Origin: Utricularia gibba
Taxonomy: Eukaryota > Streptophyta > Magnoliopsida > Lamiales > Lentibulariaceae
DNA: 64,000 nt
Assembly: GCA_002189035.1 (NCBI GenBank)
Contig: CM007989.1
Location: 5,115,001-5,179,000 of the forward strand
Reading direction: 5' to 3'
The position numbers and the translations under genes are program-made. How positions within the stretch are numbered: the stretch's first letter is position 1; every line of letters starts with the position of its first letter. Of this stretch, positions 23,070 to 35,728 are shown one piece after another. The notes beneath the pieces are model-generated. The model ran no database searches. It was given only the letters and a program-made list of their open reading frames with translations, and was not told the DNA's origin.

Positions 23070-25263
23070 AGTTTGTTTTAATGTTTTTTAATAAAAAATC
23101 GTTTTTTATTTTATTAAATATGATATATAAAAATTAGGGATATTGGGTAAAAAGATAAATAAAACACGGTTATTGTTCAAATGTTTTTGAAACATAACTA
23201 TTTACCCAATTACTTTTTTGTAGAGGATTAATTAGCTAAATTACCCAAGTAATAGGTTATGAAATAATACGGTATGTGAATGTATTGGAATATGAGGACT
23301 TGGATAAGAACATATTTAGTGATTTCTGAAAATGCCAATGTGGATTTCCAGAAACCAATATTATTTTTACAAAAATCAGTAATTTGAGACTATGAAAACC
23401 AAAAGAAGTAAATCTAGTTTCTCTAGGGAAACCAAACTTCTGAAAGGAAATCTTACATCATGTTTTTTTTATAATTTTTCTATTCATTTTCGAAAATTGA
23501 TAAAGTAAATTAGTAAACTTCGTAAAAGAAATTTAATAAAAAAACACTTCATCATTTCCAAAAATCACTAAAGATGGTCTAATACCACAAGATATATTTC
23601 TTGCACAAAGTAGTAGTTATAACCAGAAATGGATATACATTACTCGAAATCATCGACTTTCCCTACTTTTCCACTATTATGCTTTTGTGTCTATTTATGA
23701 CATTTGTACCTTTTCCATTTTGTTTTGGAATAAATCATTACCAACACCCCTTTTGGTTTCTTTAAATTCTATTATGCTAAGACTTCTATCTCTCCTCCCC
23801 AGAAAATGTTTCGTCCTTGGGTTTTGTTTGTGGTTAGAATGAATGTCTTTCTTGTAGAAATCATCTTTTGTCCCGGTGCTCCCTCTCTTGGTCTTCTCCT
23901 TTTTTAACTCGATTTTCCATTCGTAACCCTATCTCATGATTCCTGCGAATTCGTGTGTCTGTACATGAAATGGACATAAGTCTCATGTAGTAAACAAATT
24001 TATTGATCTCTTCCCTAATGAGTTATTGGGCCATCCCCCAAAAAAGGAAAAGTAGAATTGTCCATTGAATTGCTACGAGGCACTCACCCCATAACCAGAA
24101 GAGCTCAAGACTCATTATCTGATGGCATCTCTAGAACTGATCCAGCAAAAGAGGCAACTACTTGAGTAGCCGGATAAGAAGCATATCAAACCACTCTCTA
24201 ATTGTACAATTCATGGTATGGGTCTGCATCGGTGATCCAACAGATGCGTAGTATGGTTATGGTTTTAGATTGATTTTAGAATATGTTTATTTAATATAAA
24301 TATTTAGTGACAAGTTTTAAATTATATTGATAATTTCATTTAAAATTGATTTTAAATAAATTTAAACCTTCTACAAATATTTATAGAAAATGAAGAAAAA
24401 TTATGTATGTTATATTTAATTATAAATAATTGTAAACAAGAACTATGAAATTTAAAGTCCAAGTCCATATACCGATTCGGTCCGATCTTAAAAAACATTA
24501 AATTTCAATCTGTATATTGATGACTCTAAAAATTATTGGGTTTTTTTTCAAATCGACTTTAAGCCCGAAACACAAATCCCGAGTACGAGACTAGGACCAA
24601 TTTGAAAATAGATTTTTTTTTGTATTATAATTATAATTATTTTTAATTTTGAATAATTTTAATTTACTTTATGTACACTATTTTATGTTAGGATAAATAA
24701 TATGAATTAATGATTTATATAATAATTTTGAATTTATTTCTATAAACTATTTAAATAATATTTAAATGTGTGTCAATGTTTAATAATTTTTTAAAATATT
24801 TTATATTATCAATCCGATTAAAAAAATATTCAAGTTAGAATCATATTAATCATGACTTCATGTAATCAATATTTAACTCGACCTTACTTCAAAATTTGAC
24901 AAAAGCCCTTTGAAATAGGGTTGGGTTGGCCTAGCCCGGGCCAACTTCATCTCTATGTACAAACATTCACATCTCTAAACCAAATCATGGTTTTGGTTTG
25001 AATCGATTACACCTTGAACAAGTGTTATTTATCGTCATTATTCTAAATTTATTTATCCTACCGGGAGAGCGACTTTCTACAATATGAGAATTGGTTTCGG
25101 AGATGAGCGACTTTCTATATCAATATAAAAAATTAGAAAATTGTTTTAGGCGAAAAAAATGAAAGATAACATTATCTTTCTTCTAAATGGGCCAGATAAT
25201 TGGGTCTCACGTCGTATTGAAAATGTATGACCCCGTCGGAGGTCGCCCTCTCCGGTGGGCGGG
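23070..25263. other. AT-rich intergenic region upstream of the PPR gene
   Basis: No gene or recognisable element is seen in about 2.2 kb. The last 200 bp before the PPR start codon are less AT-rich and probably hold the promoter and 5' UTR; no clear TATA box was identified. Confidence 0.5.
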
Positions 25264-27426
25264 ATGAACTTTTCGGAAGTCCTGAAATCTCATCCTTCAA
25301 GGTTCAGCGTCTCATACTCCACCAGGGCGTTTCCTTTGTCTCTCAAAGATTTGTTCTCTTCACCTCCCCACGGCGGTGTTACTGCTGAAACGTCGGCAAT
25401 AAAAAATGGGAACCTTGACATTAACAAAAAGGCTAAAATCTTGGCAGAGCTCGTCAACACGAAGCCGTGGTCGCCGGCGCTGGAGTCCAGACTCGGCGCC
25501 CTCCTTCCTCTATCCCAAACGACATTCTTCCAGATTATGCGCCGGATGCAAAAACCTTTGAAAGCTCTCCGCTTCTTCAACTGGACGAAGAACTCAGGTT
25601 TTGCTCACAATCACCATTCTTACTTCATGATGCTGGAAATTCTTGGACGGAACAGAAATCTCAACACAGCTCGGAATTTCCTTTTCTCTATTCCCCTAAA
25701 AACCAACAGTAAAATTCAGCTCACTGACAAGCTTTTCAATAGCTTGATTCGGAGCTATGGGAATGCAGGGCTTTTTCAGGAATCGATGAAGATATTCAGT
25801 GTAATGAAGTCAATGGCTATCTCCCCATCGACGTTTACTTTCAATAGTTTGCTGATGATTCTGATGAAGAGGGGAAGGCTTGGAATGGCTTTTCAGCTGT
25901 ATGATGAACTTCTTAGGACTTATGGTGTGAAGCCGGATTTATGTACCTTTAACGTGTTGATTAAGGGGTGTTGTTCGAATTCTAGGACTGATATAGCCTT
26001 TAGAATGTTCAAGGAAATGGATGATTATAACTGTGAGCCTGATTTGGTTACATATAATATACTTGTTGATGGCCTGTGCAAAGCTGGAAAAGTGGAAGTC
26101 GCACATAATGTAGTAAAGGGGATGATGCTGAAGAAGCGTGAGGATTTGAGGCCTAATGTTGTTACTTACACAGCATTGCTTAGAGGCTATTGCGCGAAGC
26201 AACAGACCCACGTAGGATTGGATTTATTGAGGGAGATGATTGATGCTGGAGTTCAACCAAACAATGTCACATATAATACATTGATACATGGACTTTGTGA
26301 GTCTAAGAAGTTGGGATTGTTAAAGGAGGCTTTGGGGGAAGATGGAGTGAAAAGCATGGCATTTTCTCCGGATACCTATACTTTCAACATTTTGATGAAT
26401 GCTCTTTGCAGCTGCAATAATTTAGATGAGGCATCGAAAACCTTCGAGAGAATGAAAGAACTGAATGTCGCACGAGATTCAGCCACGTTTTGCATGCTGA
26501 TTCGAGCTTTCTGTCGAAATGGGGTCTTTGCTAAGGCAGAGGAGTTGTTAGATGAGTTATTGGAGAAAGAGGTTTTGCTGCAAAATGGCAATTCTGTGCC
26601 CCTTTGTGCTGCATACAATCCCATCTTCGAGCATCTCTGTTCGAACGGGAAAACCAAGAAAGCAGATAAAGTGTTGAGGCAACTAATGAAAAGGGGAGTA
26701 CAGGATCGTGTTTCCTTTGGGACACTGATCACTGGACACTGTAAAGAAGGGACTTTTGTGGAAGGACATAAGCTCTTAGTTCTGATGCTGAGAAGAGATT
26801 TTAAGCCTGATGTACAGACATACAGCACCCTAATCGATGGTCTTTTACTGAAGGGGAAACCGCACCTTGCTTATGATTCCCTTCTAAAAATGCTGAGAAG
26901 CGACTATCTTCCAAGGGCGTCTGTCTTCCATCGTGTTCTCACTGAACTTATCCGGAGCAGTTCTCATAACGCTGCAGATTTGATGATCCTAATGCTGGAC
27001 AAGGACATCAGACCTAACATTGATCTCTCGACGGATGTTGTAATATTGCTGTACCATTCTCGTTTGAAGAAGGAAGCATTCCAGCTAATTCAAAGTATCT
27101 ATGCGAAGGGATACATGGTAAACATGGATAAGTTGGTTTCATTCTTGTGCGAACAGAAGAAACTGCGACAGGCATACGAGTTGCTGATATTTGTTCTCAC
27201 AAACGACGAAAGGGCTGAGATATCTCTATGCAATGCTGTATTGAGTCACCTCTGCGGAGCTAAAATGTTCTCAGAAGCCTTCAATCTCTACTATGAGCTA
27301 CTGGAGACGGATGCCGACGGACCTTTCAACAGCCTTCCTGACCTTAAAGCGGGTCTTGAATCAACTGGAAAGTTGAAACAGGCAGAGTTCGTGGCCAAGA
27401 GGATGTTTAACAATACCAGCTGTTGA
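25264..27426 (+). CDS. P-class pentatricopeptide repeat protein, organelle-targeted
   Basis: An intronless ORF of 720 residues starts at the first ATG (MNFSEVL). The in-frame codons upstream lack an ATG. The N-terminus is rich in Ser, Arg and Phe with few acidic residues, typical of a plastid or mitochondrial transit peptide. From about residue 115 to the end there are roughly a dozen or more 35-residue PPR motifs, with repeated V-T-Y-N-x-L-x-x-G-L-C and D-x-x-T-F-N-I-L-M-N-A-L-C forms. There is no E, E+ or DYW extension, so it is P-class. Such proteins bind specific organelle RNAs and affect processing, stability or translation. From memory it reads most like Arabidopsis At1g02060. The RNA target is unknown. 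Confidence 0.95.
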   Translation: MNFSEVLKSHPSRFSVSYSTRAFPLSLKDLFSSPPHGGVTAETSAIKNGNLDINKKAKILAELVNTKPWSPALESRLGALLPLSQTTFFQIMRRMQKPLKALRFFNWTKNSGFAHNHHSYFMMLEILGRNRNLNTARNFLFSIPLKTNSKIQLTDKLFNSLIRSYGNAGLFQESMKIFSVMKSMAISPSTFTFNSLLMILMKRGRLGMAFQLYDELLRTYGVKPDLCTFNVLIKGCCSNSRTDIAFRMFKEMDDYNCEPDLVTYNILVDGLCKAGKVEVAHNVVKGMMLKKREDLRPNVVTYTALLRGYCAKQQTHVGLDLLREMIDAGVQPNNVTYNTLIHGLCESKKLGLLKEALGEDGVKSMAFSPDTYTFNILMNALCSCNNLDEASKTFERMKELNVARDSATFCMLIRAFCRNGVFAKAEELLDELLEKEVLLQNGNSVPLCAAYNPIFEHLCSNGKTKKADKVLRQLMKRGVQDRVSFGTLITGHCKEGTFVEGHKLLVLMLRRDFKPDVQTYSTLIDGLLLKGKPHLAYDSLLKMLRSDYLPRASVFHRVLTELIRSSSHNAADLMILMLDKDIRPNIDLSTDVVILLYHSRLKKEAFQLIQSIYAKGYMVNMDKLVSFLCEQKKLRQAYELLIFVLTNDERAEISLCNAVLSHLCGAKMFSEAFNLYYELLETDADGPFNSLPDLKAGLESTGKLKQAEFVAKRMFNNTSC

Positions 27427-27522
27427 AATTACGAACATACGTTGCCATGGGAATATAAATGAAGAAAAAAATTTGAAGTTGCAGGAATTCTAATGCAAAA
27501 AAGGCTTTTGATTTCACTGGAA

Positions 27523-29347
27523 TCATTCAGTTTCTGATTCACTACTATCATAGAATAACTGCATTGATTCAGAGCTTGTTTGTTCATCCGACTCGTACTC
27601 CGTTTTCTCTGATTGCTCTGCTTCCCTCTCCATAGCTTTCGCCTTAGCGGCTTCAAGGCGAGCAGCCACAGTTTCCCAAGAAACAAGCTTCTCAATAAAC
27701 GTCGATATGTAGTCAGGCCGACGACTCTGGGATTGACAAACATGACGGTAAAGCATCACCAGAACTCAATAGCAAACTGAGTAAAAAGTGTTGCTGATGG
27801 CTCACCTGGAAATCAATGTAGTAAGCGTGCTGGATAGAAGACATAAACAGAAACATTGACGTCATGCTTAAATAAATATTTAAAATATTTTAGGAGATAG
27901 ATCAGAGAGAAGGGCAAGAGCTACTACGATTCCCATACCTCCCAGACGTCTATTGCGAGCAGTGGCTGCAACAAAAGGAGAAAATGAGATCAACACAAAC
28001 ACTTCCTACTATAGGAATGAGAAACTTGTGTTTAAGAAAAATGTGTCTGACTACTGTTATATTAACCTTGGTGCTGCAAAAAGAGAACAACAACGGAGTA
28101 TGATTATGAAAGAAGCCGCGAGACTAATGCTCCCATGCACCAATGCACAAGAACGATGTTCATGATTGGCACGGCATAAAGCATGCTGACAAAGCAGAGT
28201 AGAAGTATGGTGCTTACAGAGTAATCCCAGACAAGAGGATTTATAGCATTTGGACTCTTCACTACCACAAGCTTCTTGTCCTCTTCTTTAGGACGAGGGT
28301 TTACAGCATTTCCTACATTTAGTCTATTGGCTTTGTCTGCATGTAAGTGATACAACAATCAACAATTTATCTCTATTATATCTAAAACAGAAGAACACAT
28401 GTTGCAGTCTTACAAACAAGCCAAGCCCATCCAGACCCAAGTTGTGTTGCTGCAGCTGTCTTAAACTCGTTGACAAATTCATGAAAAGAGCCAAAGTCTC
28501 TGATGATTAACTCCAAAACTTCACCAGAAGGCTCGCCACCACCATCCGGTTTTATAGACTCCCAAAAGAACTCATGATTCCAGGCCTGCGAATCGATTAA
28601 AACACTAAAAAGAGCTCTAGTCGATCATCCTCTTCCTTTAAAAATATAACCATATCAACTTGCATACCTGTGCAGCATTGTTGAAAGGTGGCAGGAAGTC
28701 ACCCTTGTTATACGTAAGTAGAATTATTTCCTCTAAACTCTTCTCGTCGAGCTCTGTACCAACTATTTGCTTGTTCAGGTTATCAACATACCCTCTGTGA
28801 TGCTTTCCCCAATGGTATTCAAGTGTTTCACGGCTCATAACAGGTTCCAAAGAGTCCTGATCGACAAATTTTAGAATAAAGGCCAGAAATGCTGTTTAAC
28901 TGCTGTTTAAAAGACTTCATAAGTGTAGCATTGTAGTGAAAAGCATGAAACTGCTCTAAAAATTCATACAGTTGAGTATGGCGGGGGCTTGAGCTCCACT
29001 TTTGCTGTGATGACACCACCACCCCTTTTTGCTCCTTTCGAATTGCACCTCTAATAAACTCAAATAGCTTATTAATGAAATAGACGAAATCCAGACAACG
29101 CAGCTCTATAAACAATGAGTCCCACCCTCATCTTCAAAGAATACGAAACTTTAAGAAAAACTCACCTGATTCTTTCTGAGTTTGAAGCTGCCAGCGGGCC
29201 CAAAAAGCCCTACAACAGAAGAATCAGAAAAGAACGCAGCTACCAAATATGTTATATCCAGTGGGTGAAAAGAAAGCGCAAACCTAGAAACGGAACTAAG
29301 CAACAGTTTGAGGTCCCGGCAAGGGGTCCTGCAAGTGACGCAGACAT
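27523..29347 (-). CDS. FSD2: Chloroplast iron superoxide dismutase, FSD2 type (9 exons)
   Basis: Coding exons on the minus strand are 29347-29284, 29209-29166, 29050-28970, 28856-28668, 28585-28414, 28336-28218, 27965-27939, 27829-27806 and 27726-27523, all with GT-AG introns and consistent phases. They give 307 residues. The enzyme converts superoxide to hydrogen peroxide and oxygen. Fe ligands are present: H78 (YHWGKHH), H130 (AWNHEFFW), D229 and H233 (DVWEHAYY), with gate Tyr86. An insert ([13 protein letters not shown]) and an acidic Ser/Glu C-terminal tail mark the FSD2 branch, known in Arabidopsis as part of the plastid polymerase-associated complex (PAP9). The first 50 or so residues look like a transit peptide. 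The start at 29347 has A at -3. The intron 1 donor (GTTTGC) is weak. Confidence 0.93.
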
Positions 29348-29953
29348 TTTATCTCCACGGCCTGCAAACACAAACGGCTCCTCGACTAGGAAATATGCAC
29401 GTTCTTCTGCATTTTCACCACTACATTTCTTATAACTCAGCTTCAGAAAAATACAACCAGCAAGAAAACAACCAACTTCGTGGATGAAACAACATAACAG
29501 AGCAAAATGATAGCCACAGAAACATGTCCTTACAGCCAACGGACCGCGAACAGGTTGGAACAGCCAAGCCAGTCAGCGCTTGGGCTTTTTCGATCTCTGC
29601 TCTTGGATTTATGGATTAGAGCCGAAGGCTTGTCGACGTAAAGAAGCTAACCCGTGTTCTCTTCTCTCACGCGCACCACTGTTGGCAGCCGGGGGCGGGG
29701 ACTCTCATTCAGTCATTCTTTCTCAATTACCGAACTGGGCGACATCCAGCATCCAGGATGAGGTGTTGGGCTTAAGCCCAGATCAGCCTTTTTCGAACGG
29801 ACTGAAATCGCATCAATTCTTATAAGTGATTCTATTTAAATGTGTAATAAAATATTACATTCAGATTTTGTAATTAATTTTAAAAATGATTACATTTATT
29901 GAATCTCTAATGTGGTAATTAAATAAGAAATTAATTATAAAATTATATTATAT
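29348..29953. other. FSD2 upstream region
   Basis: This should contain the FSD2 5' UTR and promoter. No separate gene is supported; plus-strand frames here are antisense or non-coding. From about 29830 it becomes AT-rich and leads into LTR debris. Confidence 0.5.
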
Positions 29954-30237
29954 TGATAGTGATTTTACAAGTGCACAAAAATAATTGAAGTAATAAAATA
30001 AGATTATATCCGAAAGAAATTGTTCTTAGAATTTTCTTTTCAAAACAATGAGTCAAAAGAATGAAAATAAAGTGAAAGATTTGTTTTAAAATTAATAAGA
30101 ACAGCGGTCTTTAGATTTAAGATCCACCTTATTTAAAACTCGTTTTTGTTTGTATGCAAACCTTGAAAATTAATCTGTTTGCATAAGCTCTGGAGTTGTT
30201 ATTCTAAAATAATGCTACTCACTGACCCTTATAACAC

Positions 30238-32609
30238 TGATAACACATATTTTTAAGTGTTTCATAATAGAGGAATAATTAGTATTATGCTATAAAACAT
30301 GGATTATATGTTTGCATAAATGTTTGCATAAGCTCTGGTGATCACCAACAATGTTTGCGTATTTTACTCTTAATTGAGACTAAATCATAGAATTAGCTCT
30401 AACGTTAGTTCTAATCATTTTCTTGGGCAATGAAATATAAGTTAGCAACCCAAATCCCGAGGGGTCAAAAGAGAATAGTAAAATTGTAGGAGATATGGAC
30501 AAAAGCTGAATCAAGTACATCCAAAATCTCAATGTGAGGAAAAAGAGGATTTTTGTGATGATGAGAGTGAGAAGAAAATATATCTCCCATTGAACAACAA
30601 GAACACAATTCTGGAGATAGGAGGAAGTAGGAAAGAGTAGCAGAACCTTGGAGAATGAAAAAGATGAAACTAGAATCCAACCTTACCTTTGAACTTTCCT
30701 TTGCTATTTAAGAACACTATTCCTAGCCGGGAGTAGTTTAAGCTTTGTGTTTATGCTTATTTTTTTATTTCTTTCCTTTTTGATGCACTACGACATGAAT
30801 ATGTTTTGGCTACTATCTTATGAACTTGTTTCATTTCACTTCATCATGAGTGGCTAAATACACGTAACGCCTTGTGAAAGAAGGGGTGTGCATGATTATT
30901 TCTTATTAGACTATATTAGCTCGATAATCATACAATTTCCTTATCAAACACGGGTAGACTTGACTAAAGAAGGGGGAAGGGGTTATATTTATCATAAGCA
31001 ACTTAACTAAATATAGACCAAAAGTTAGGAAAATCAAAGGTTTGGATAGACTTGAATTTTTGTATTGTTATATAAATGATTATCAAGTTGAGTGGTGTAG
31101 TAATAATTGTGTTACTCCTAGAAACCTCAAGACATTGCATTACCTTATTCTAATAAATTGTCAAATTTTCCAATTATCTCTTTACTGCATTTTTATCATA
31201 AACCTATGTTACCGTGACCTTAAACTTATTCTCTTATCCGTGATACAAACTGATAAGTGATTTTGTGTCACTTATATTTGTGCTTTTTAGGACTCAATTA
31301 GATGGGTTTTGCATTCTTTTTATCTCACTTTCCTTATGTTTTTAGAAGAATTTTATATCTTTCATACAACTTTGATCTTTTTGGAGGGAAAGTGTGTTTT
31401 GTGATTTTTCAGGATGAATTTGGAATAATTTGGAGGATTTTTGAGCTACTTTGATGGAGGCTAAGATTTGGTCTATTCGGATGAAGACTCGATCAAAGAT
31501 TCTTGGATAAGATAAGATTTGCATCTTATCTTGGAAAACTTGGATCTCATCCTAGAAGATTTGTATCAAATCTTAGAAGATTCGCATAGAAGATTTGATG
31601 TAAGCCCATCAAGAAAGCCCGACAAATCCCCACCATTATATAAAGATCCAAACGCAAAGACCTAAGGGGGAGTCGAAGTGGTGGACAACCAGAGAGTCAA
31701 TCTAGGGTTTAGAGTCGAGTCTAGTATGTTTTGGATGTCTTCTTTTCGTTTTTCATCAACTTTTGTTGTTTAGAGTCAAGCATGCGCGTGTGAGTGCTTG
31801 CAGCTGAGGATTTGCTGTGAAGCCTTGCTTGCGCAAGTTCTGCATGTGTGACTGTCTTACTATGTTTTTCAGCATTTAATTTGAGGTTTGATTCTGTTTT
31901 TCGCAACGTTTTCTTTACCAACGTGATCATTAGTACCATATAGCCCTAAGGGAGTGTGGGAGAATCAAAAGTTGGCCTCAAGCACCTAAGGAGAAGGGCT
32001 TAATCGGACATCGTTGGTAAGGCACATTCTGTCTAATCTGTCTGCGAGGTGAGAGGTGTAGGGGGTTAGATTTGGGTGTGGGGAAAACATGGGTTATCAC
32101 AAGAGGTGAAATGGCTCTGGTGGCGTGGTTGATTCCATAATCCCACAAAACAAGGGATAGTGCTATAACGGTCACCGATTAGCATTATTTTAGCATAACA
32201 CCCCCAAAGCTTGCGCAAGCAGATCACTCTTCAAGGTTTGCACACATGTAAGGGCGAGTTTCAAGTAAGGTGGATCTTAGATCCAAGGCCACTTTTCTTA
32301 TTGTTTTCAAAAAACAAATCTTTCTTTTGGTTTCAATCTTTGTTAGTCTTTGTTTTGAAAAGAATATTCCAATAACAATTCCCTATGGATACGATCTTAT
32401 TTTATTACTTCGACGGTTTCTGTGCACTTGCAGAATTACCATCACAAACTGAATGCATTAACTTCACACTGTAAGCATCTAACTTTTTGTGTTCGACCCA
32501 AATCCACTATATTCATATTTTTTGTATGATTGGATGTAAATTAGGATTACAAATTTATTTAATACAAAAAATTACATTTAAACAACATTGCTAAATTTTT
32601 TGTTTATCA
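30238..32609 (+). mobile_element. Family A-like solo LTR, itself interrupted
   Basis: It starts TGATAACACATATTTTTAAG and ends TTTGTTTATCA. Flanks are AACAC (30233-30237) and AGTAC (32610-32614). The uninterrupted family C copy has AGCAC at 42439-42443, so each flank differs from the ancestral target by one transition and together they form a decayed TSD. The order of motifs (inverted repeat near 30370-30400, GGGCAATG, GGTCAAAAG) follows the family A LTR at 37515-38679. A family C solo LTR sits inside at 31251-32444. Confidence 0.85.
31251..32444 (+). mobile_element. Gypsy solo LTR, family C (copy C2)
   Basis: It runs from TGATAAGTGATTTTGTGTC to TTACCATCA, 1194 bp, with TSD CAAAC at 31246-31250 and 32445-32449. 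It is very similar to C1. It is the innermost and therefore youngest layer of the nest. Confidence 0.92.
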
Positions 32610-32842
32610 AGTACTGTCCCGTGTTTTGTGAAATTATGGAATCAATCACAACACCAGAACCATTTCACTCATGTCATAACCCTTGTTTTCTCGACACCCA
32701 AGTCTAACCCCTACACCTCTTACCAACGATGCTCGATCGAGCCCTTTTTCGTTAGGTGCTTGAGGCCAATCTTTGATTCTCCCATACTCTTTTAAGGTTA
32801 TATGGTATTAAAGATAATGTTGCTAAAGAAAATTGATTATAT

Positions 32843-33833
32843 CCATATAATTTCAAAATTGATTCAATTTTGCATAATTGAAAATATAGTTTCAAATTAT
32901 CGAACATGACTTAAATAAGAGTTGAAATGATTCCCTTAAAAACATGGTATTATAGATATTCTAAAATGATCAAAATTGTAATGTTTTGCACATGTTGCTT
33001 TGTTCTTGTGAAAAAGAAAAATATGTAAAGTTTGATTACCTCAAAAACAATAAAACCGAGAGTTATTTTAATAACATCAGAGAGAAGGTTTCACTAAAAA
33101 CACAAAATTGAGGATGAATACTCACCCTAGCAAGAGTGCAAAGTGATCTTATTGTGAGGTTGTACTTTACATGCAGAAAAGCTATTGGGAAAAATCTTGG
33201 GTTTTTGGTTTCTTGTGGAGTGATGTCTCCACAAGAGTGGGGATGAATAATGCATGTGAATACAAATATTACATGAAAAAATAATTTCTTTGTTAGTTGA
33301 GGTTGATGGAGAGGTTTGAGATGGTAGGAGAGTTTGGTGGTTTCAAATTGCATCAACTTGGATCCCTTTATCTTGGAAGTTTTCGTAGTTTATGGATGTG
33401 GCCCATGCATATTTGCTATTGCGTCTATAATGTTATAGCATGATGTTGCCATTGAACATCTCTAAAAAGAGTAATAAAAGTTTATTTGTAGACCTGATTT
33501 GATAGTCATGATGAGTTCTACAATGGCGCCATGCTCATCCTTGCTTGTTTTCGGAAGGTCCCTTGGTTGCCCTTTATGTCTTGTTGCCCACTATATAGGT
33601 TCGCTTCTTAGAAGACATCTTGATATTAACGTTGTCTTGTATGTTATCTGAGCGCTCGTCTTCAATCGTTATTCTAATGTTAAGGCCTTAGTCACTTATG
33701 GATGCTCACCTTTAGGTTCTCAAGCCTACATTGGTGTTCTTGGGGCAATGCTCTTATTCTTGGCAAAACTAAAATTTTTGAGTTCCTTGAGGATGTCAGA
33801 CTCTCTGTTTTTTTCCATAGGGGGCTTGATTAT
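32843..33833. other. Unassigned intergenic sequence
   Basis: No gene or recognisable repeat is seen. Short frames on either strand lack family motifs. Confidence 0.5.
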
Positions 33834-34750
33834 TGATAATGGAAATTTCAAGTATAATTGTAATAAAAATAAATTTTCATATCAAATAAATTTACAATCT
33901 CTAATCTTTACAAAATACAAATTTAGATAACTTTTATAGTGGATTTCGGAATTGATTACAAGGAACATGTGCCTAGTATGTGTTTTATTAGATGTAAGGT
34001 TGCAGAATAAATTCTACTTTTAGTTTAATGTCATACTAATAATGGTACACAATCTCAGTAACAAAGATCAAACTCAACCTGGACAATAACAAATGCAAGT
34101 TTTGTACACAAAGTAACACTAAGATGCTTATAACTTTGGGTCTACTTCTCTAACACTAAGATGCTTTTAATTCAAAGAGTATTGGTGAAGCACTCCCATC
34201 TTATAACTCCGAGTTTACTTGTATTTATCTAAAAAAATCCATCCTTATTCATTCATTTCTCAATGATTCACGTTTTTCAATTGTGTGCTACTTTTGTAGA
34301 GTCAGATCTCATCGCTTCTCAAATGATGATACTTTTCTTAACCCTTATTTCCTTCTATTTTTTTCTTATTCTTCACTAGCAATCACTAATCCTTGCGACA
34401 ATGAAATATATTAACTCTTGCAAACAAATCTAGATTGCACACTCTAGCTTCCTCTAATCATGATTGCACTCAAATAAAAAAACAATTAAGGAATCATGCT
34501 CACAAGATTTCAAGAGACATCAAACAAAGCTCATGCATTCTAATCATCACAAAATTATCATGTTCAATCATTGAATTATTCAAAACAAAGTTCGGAGTAT
34601 CAAGTAAAAATGCAGCATACAAAAACAAACAAATAACTCTTAACATAGACTAACAAATTCAACTTTTCATAGGGACAAACTTGATTCCGAAATAAACCTA
34701 AAATTATATTCGACAAAATTAGCAGCAAGTTACTTATGTAGGAAGGAGTT
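33834..34750 (-). mobile_element. Decayed family B-like LTR fragment
   Basis: It begins TGATAATGGAAATTT and continues with AAATTTTCATATCAAATAAATTTA, the same start as 55741 and 41418, then ACACTAAGATGC motifs as in those copies. The outer end and TSD are not found. Confidence 0.6.
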
Positions 34751-35728
34751 ATTCACTCCCGGTTTCAATCACTTCTTTCTTGAATCATGCAACCGCTTTA
34801 TCGTTGATCATTCGAGCTTCTTTTAATAAGTCAAAGTAGAAGCATGATTGTGTTGCTTTACTATTGGTGCATTTTCGCATATTCCTACAATTTGCTTGAG
34901 ACAAATCTATTTCTGTTTGCTTTGTTGGTTCATAAACTAATCACATTGGGTGTCATTCTTACATTTAAAATGAAAAATAACAAACTATAATTGATTTGAT
35001 TCCTTCATCATTAGAAAATTTCAAAAAAGTAAAGACTATAAGCAAAGCAGATGGTGGAAGCTAACTTCAAAGGAATTAGCAAGTGGAAGATTTAGATGAA
35101 TGAGAAAATAGATTAAGCATGAGTTCAAAGGAAATTTTAAGCCACCTTCAAAGATTTTCATCAAGATTAGTATCTATCCATGGTGTTCACAAGGATAATT
35201 GATTAAGAATGTTCTATTGAATCTTAGAGTTAAAGGAGAATTAAGGCTTCGATGCACTATAAGTAAAAGTTTTGTGACAACTAATTTTCTTCATTTCTTT
35301 CCTTTTATCTATTTTCTTGCACTTTTTGTTTGTTGTAGGCATGTGTCCGAAAAACTTTGAGGAACAGAGAGGTGATATTGATGTTGGCTTGTTGCTTAAT
35401 GTCATGCATGAATTTAGTTGTCTCACATCTATAGAGCAAATCCACATCAAACTTTAGGATCAAGTAGAATGTCAATATTGTAAGGAAAATAGAGGAAAAG
35501 GATCCCATGATAGAGGAACAATATTAGTACATCACAAAAGAGGAAATGCACTATGGGACGAAAGTCTTCAACAGAGTAAGCATACCAAAAATTAGTAGAA
35601 ATGATAGCACAAATGAGTGGAGAATGGCTTTTGAATTGGTAACATTGTGGTCAGACAATGTGGAAGAAACTAAAGGTCTCAACATATGGCATATGGAAGG
35701 AATTTGGGAACAAATTTTATTAGTTTTT
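34751..35728. other. Unassigned, possibly the decayed 5' LTR of the following gypsy fragment
   Basis: The position directly before a primer-site remnant suggests LTR origin, but no partner copy exists in the window to confirm it. No gene was seen. Confidence 0.35.

Larger units (their letters stand above)
29954..32842 (-). mobile_element. Truncated family C LTR hosting two nested LTRs
   Basis: The outer pieces 29954-30237 and 32610-32842 together follow the family C LTR in reverse orientation, as in 42211-43324. The left end begins TGATAGTGATTTTAC. The right side loses homology after GCTAAAGAAAA near 32842, so the rest of this LTR is deleted or replaced. It is interrupted by an A-like LTR at 30238-32609. 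Confidence 0.82.

Noticed and set aside
25255-25263. Upstream extension of the PPR gene by three codons
   Set aside because: The codon at 25255 is GTG; the first ATG in frame is at 25264, so the gene is started there.
29252-29539. Uninterrupted 95-codon frame covering FSD2 exon 1
   Set aside because: Its 3' end reads through intron 1 into a stop. Splicing at 29283/29210 restores a continuous 307-residue protein.
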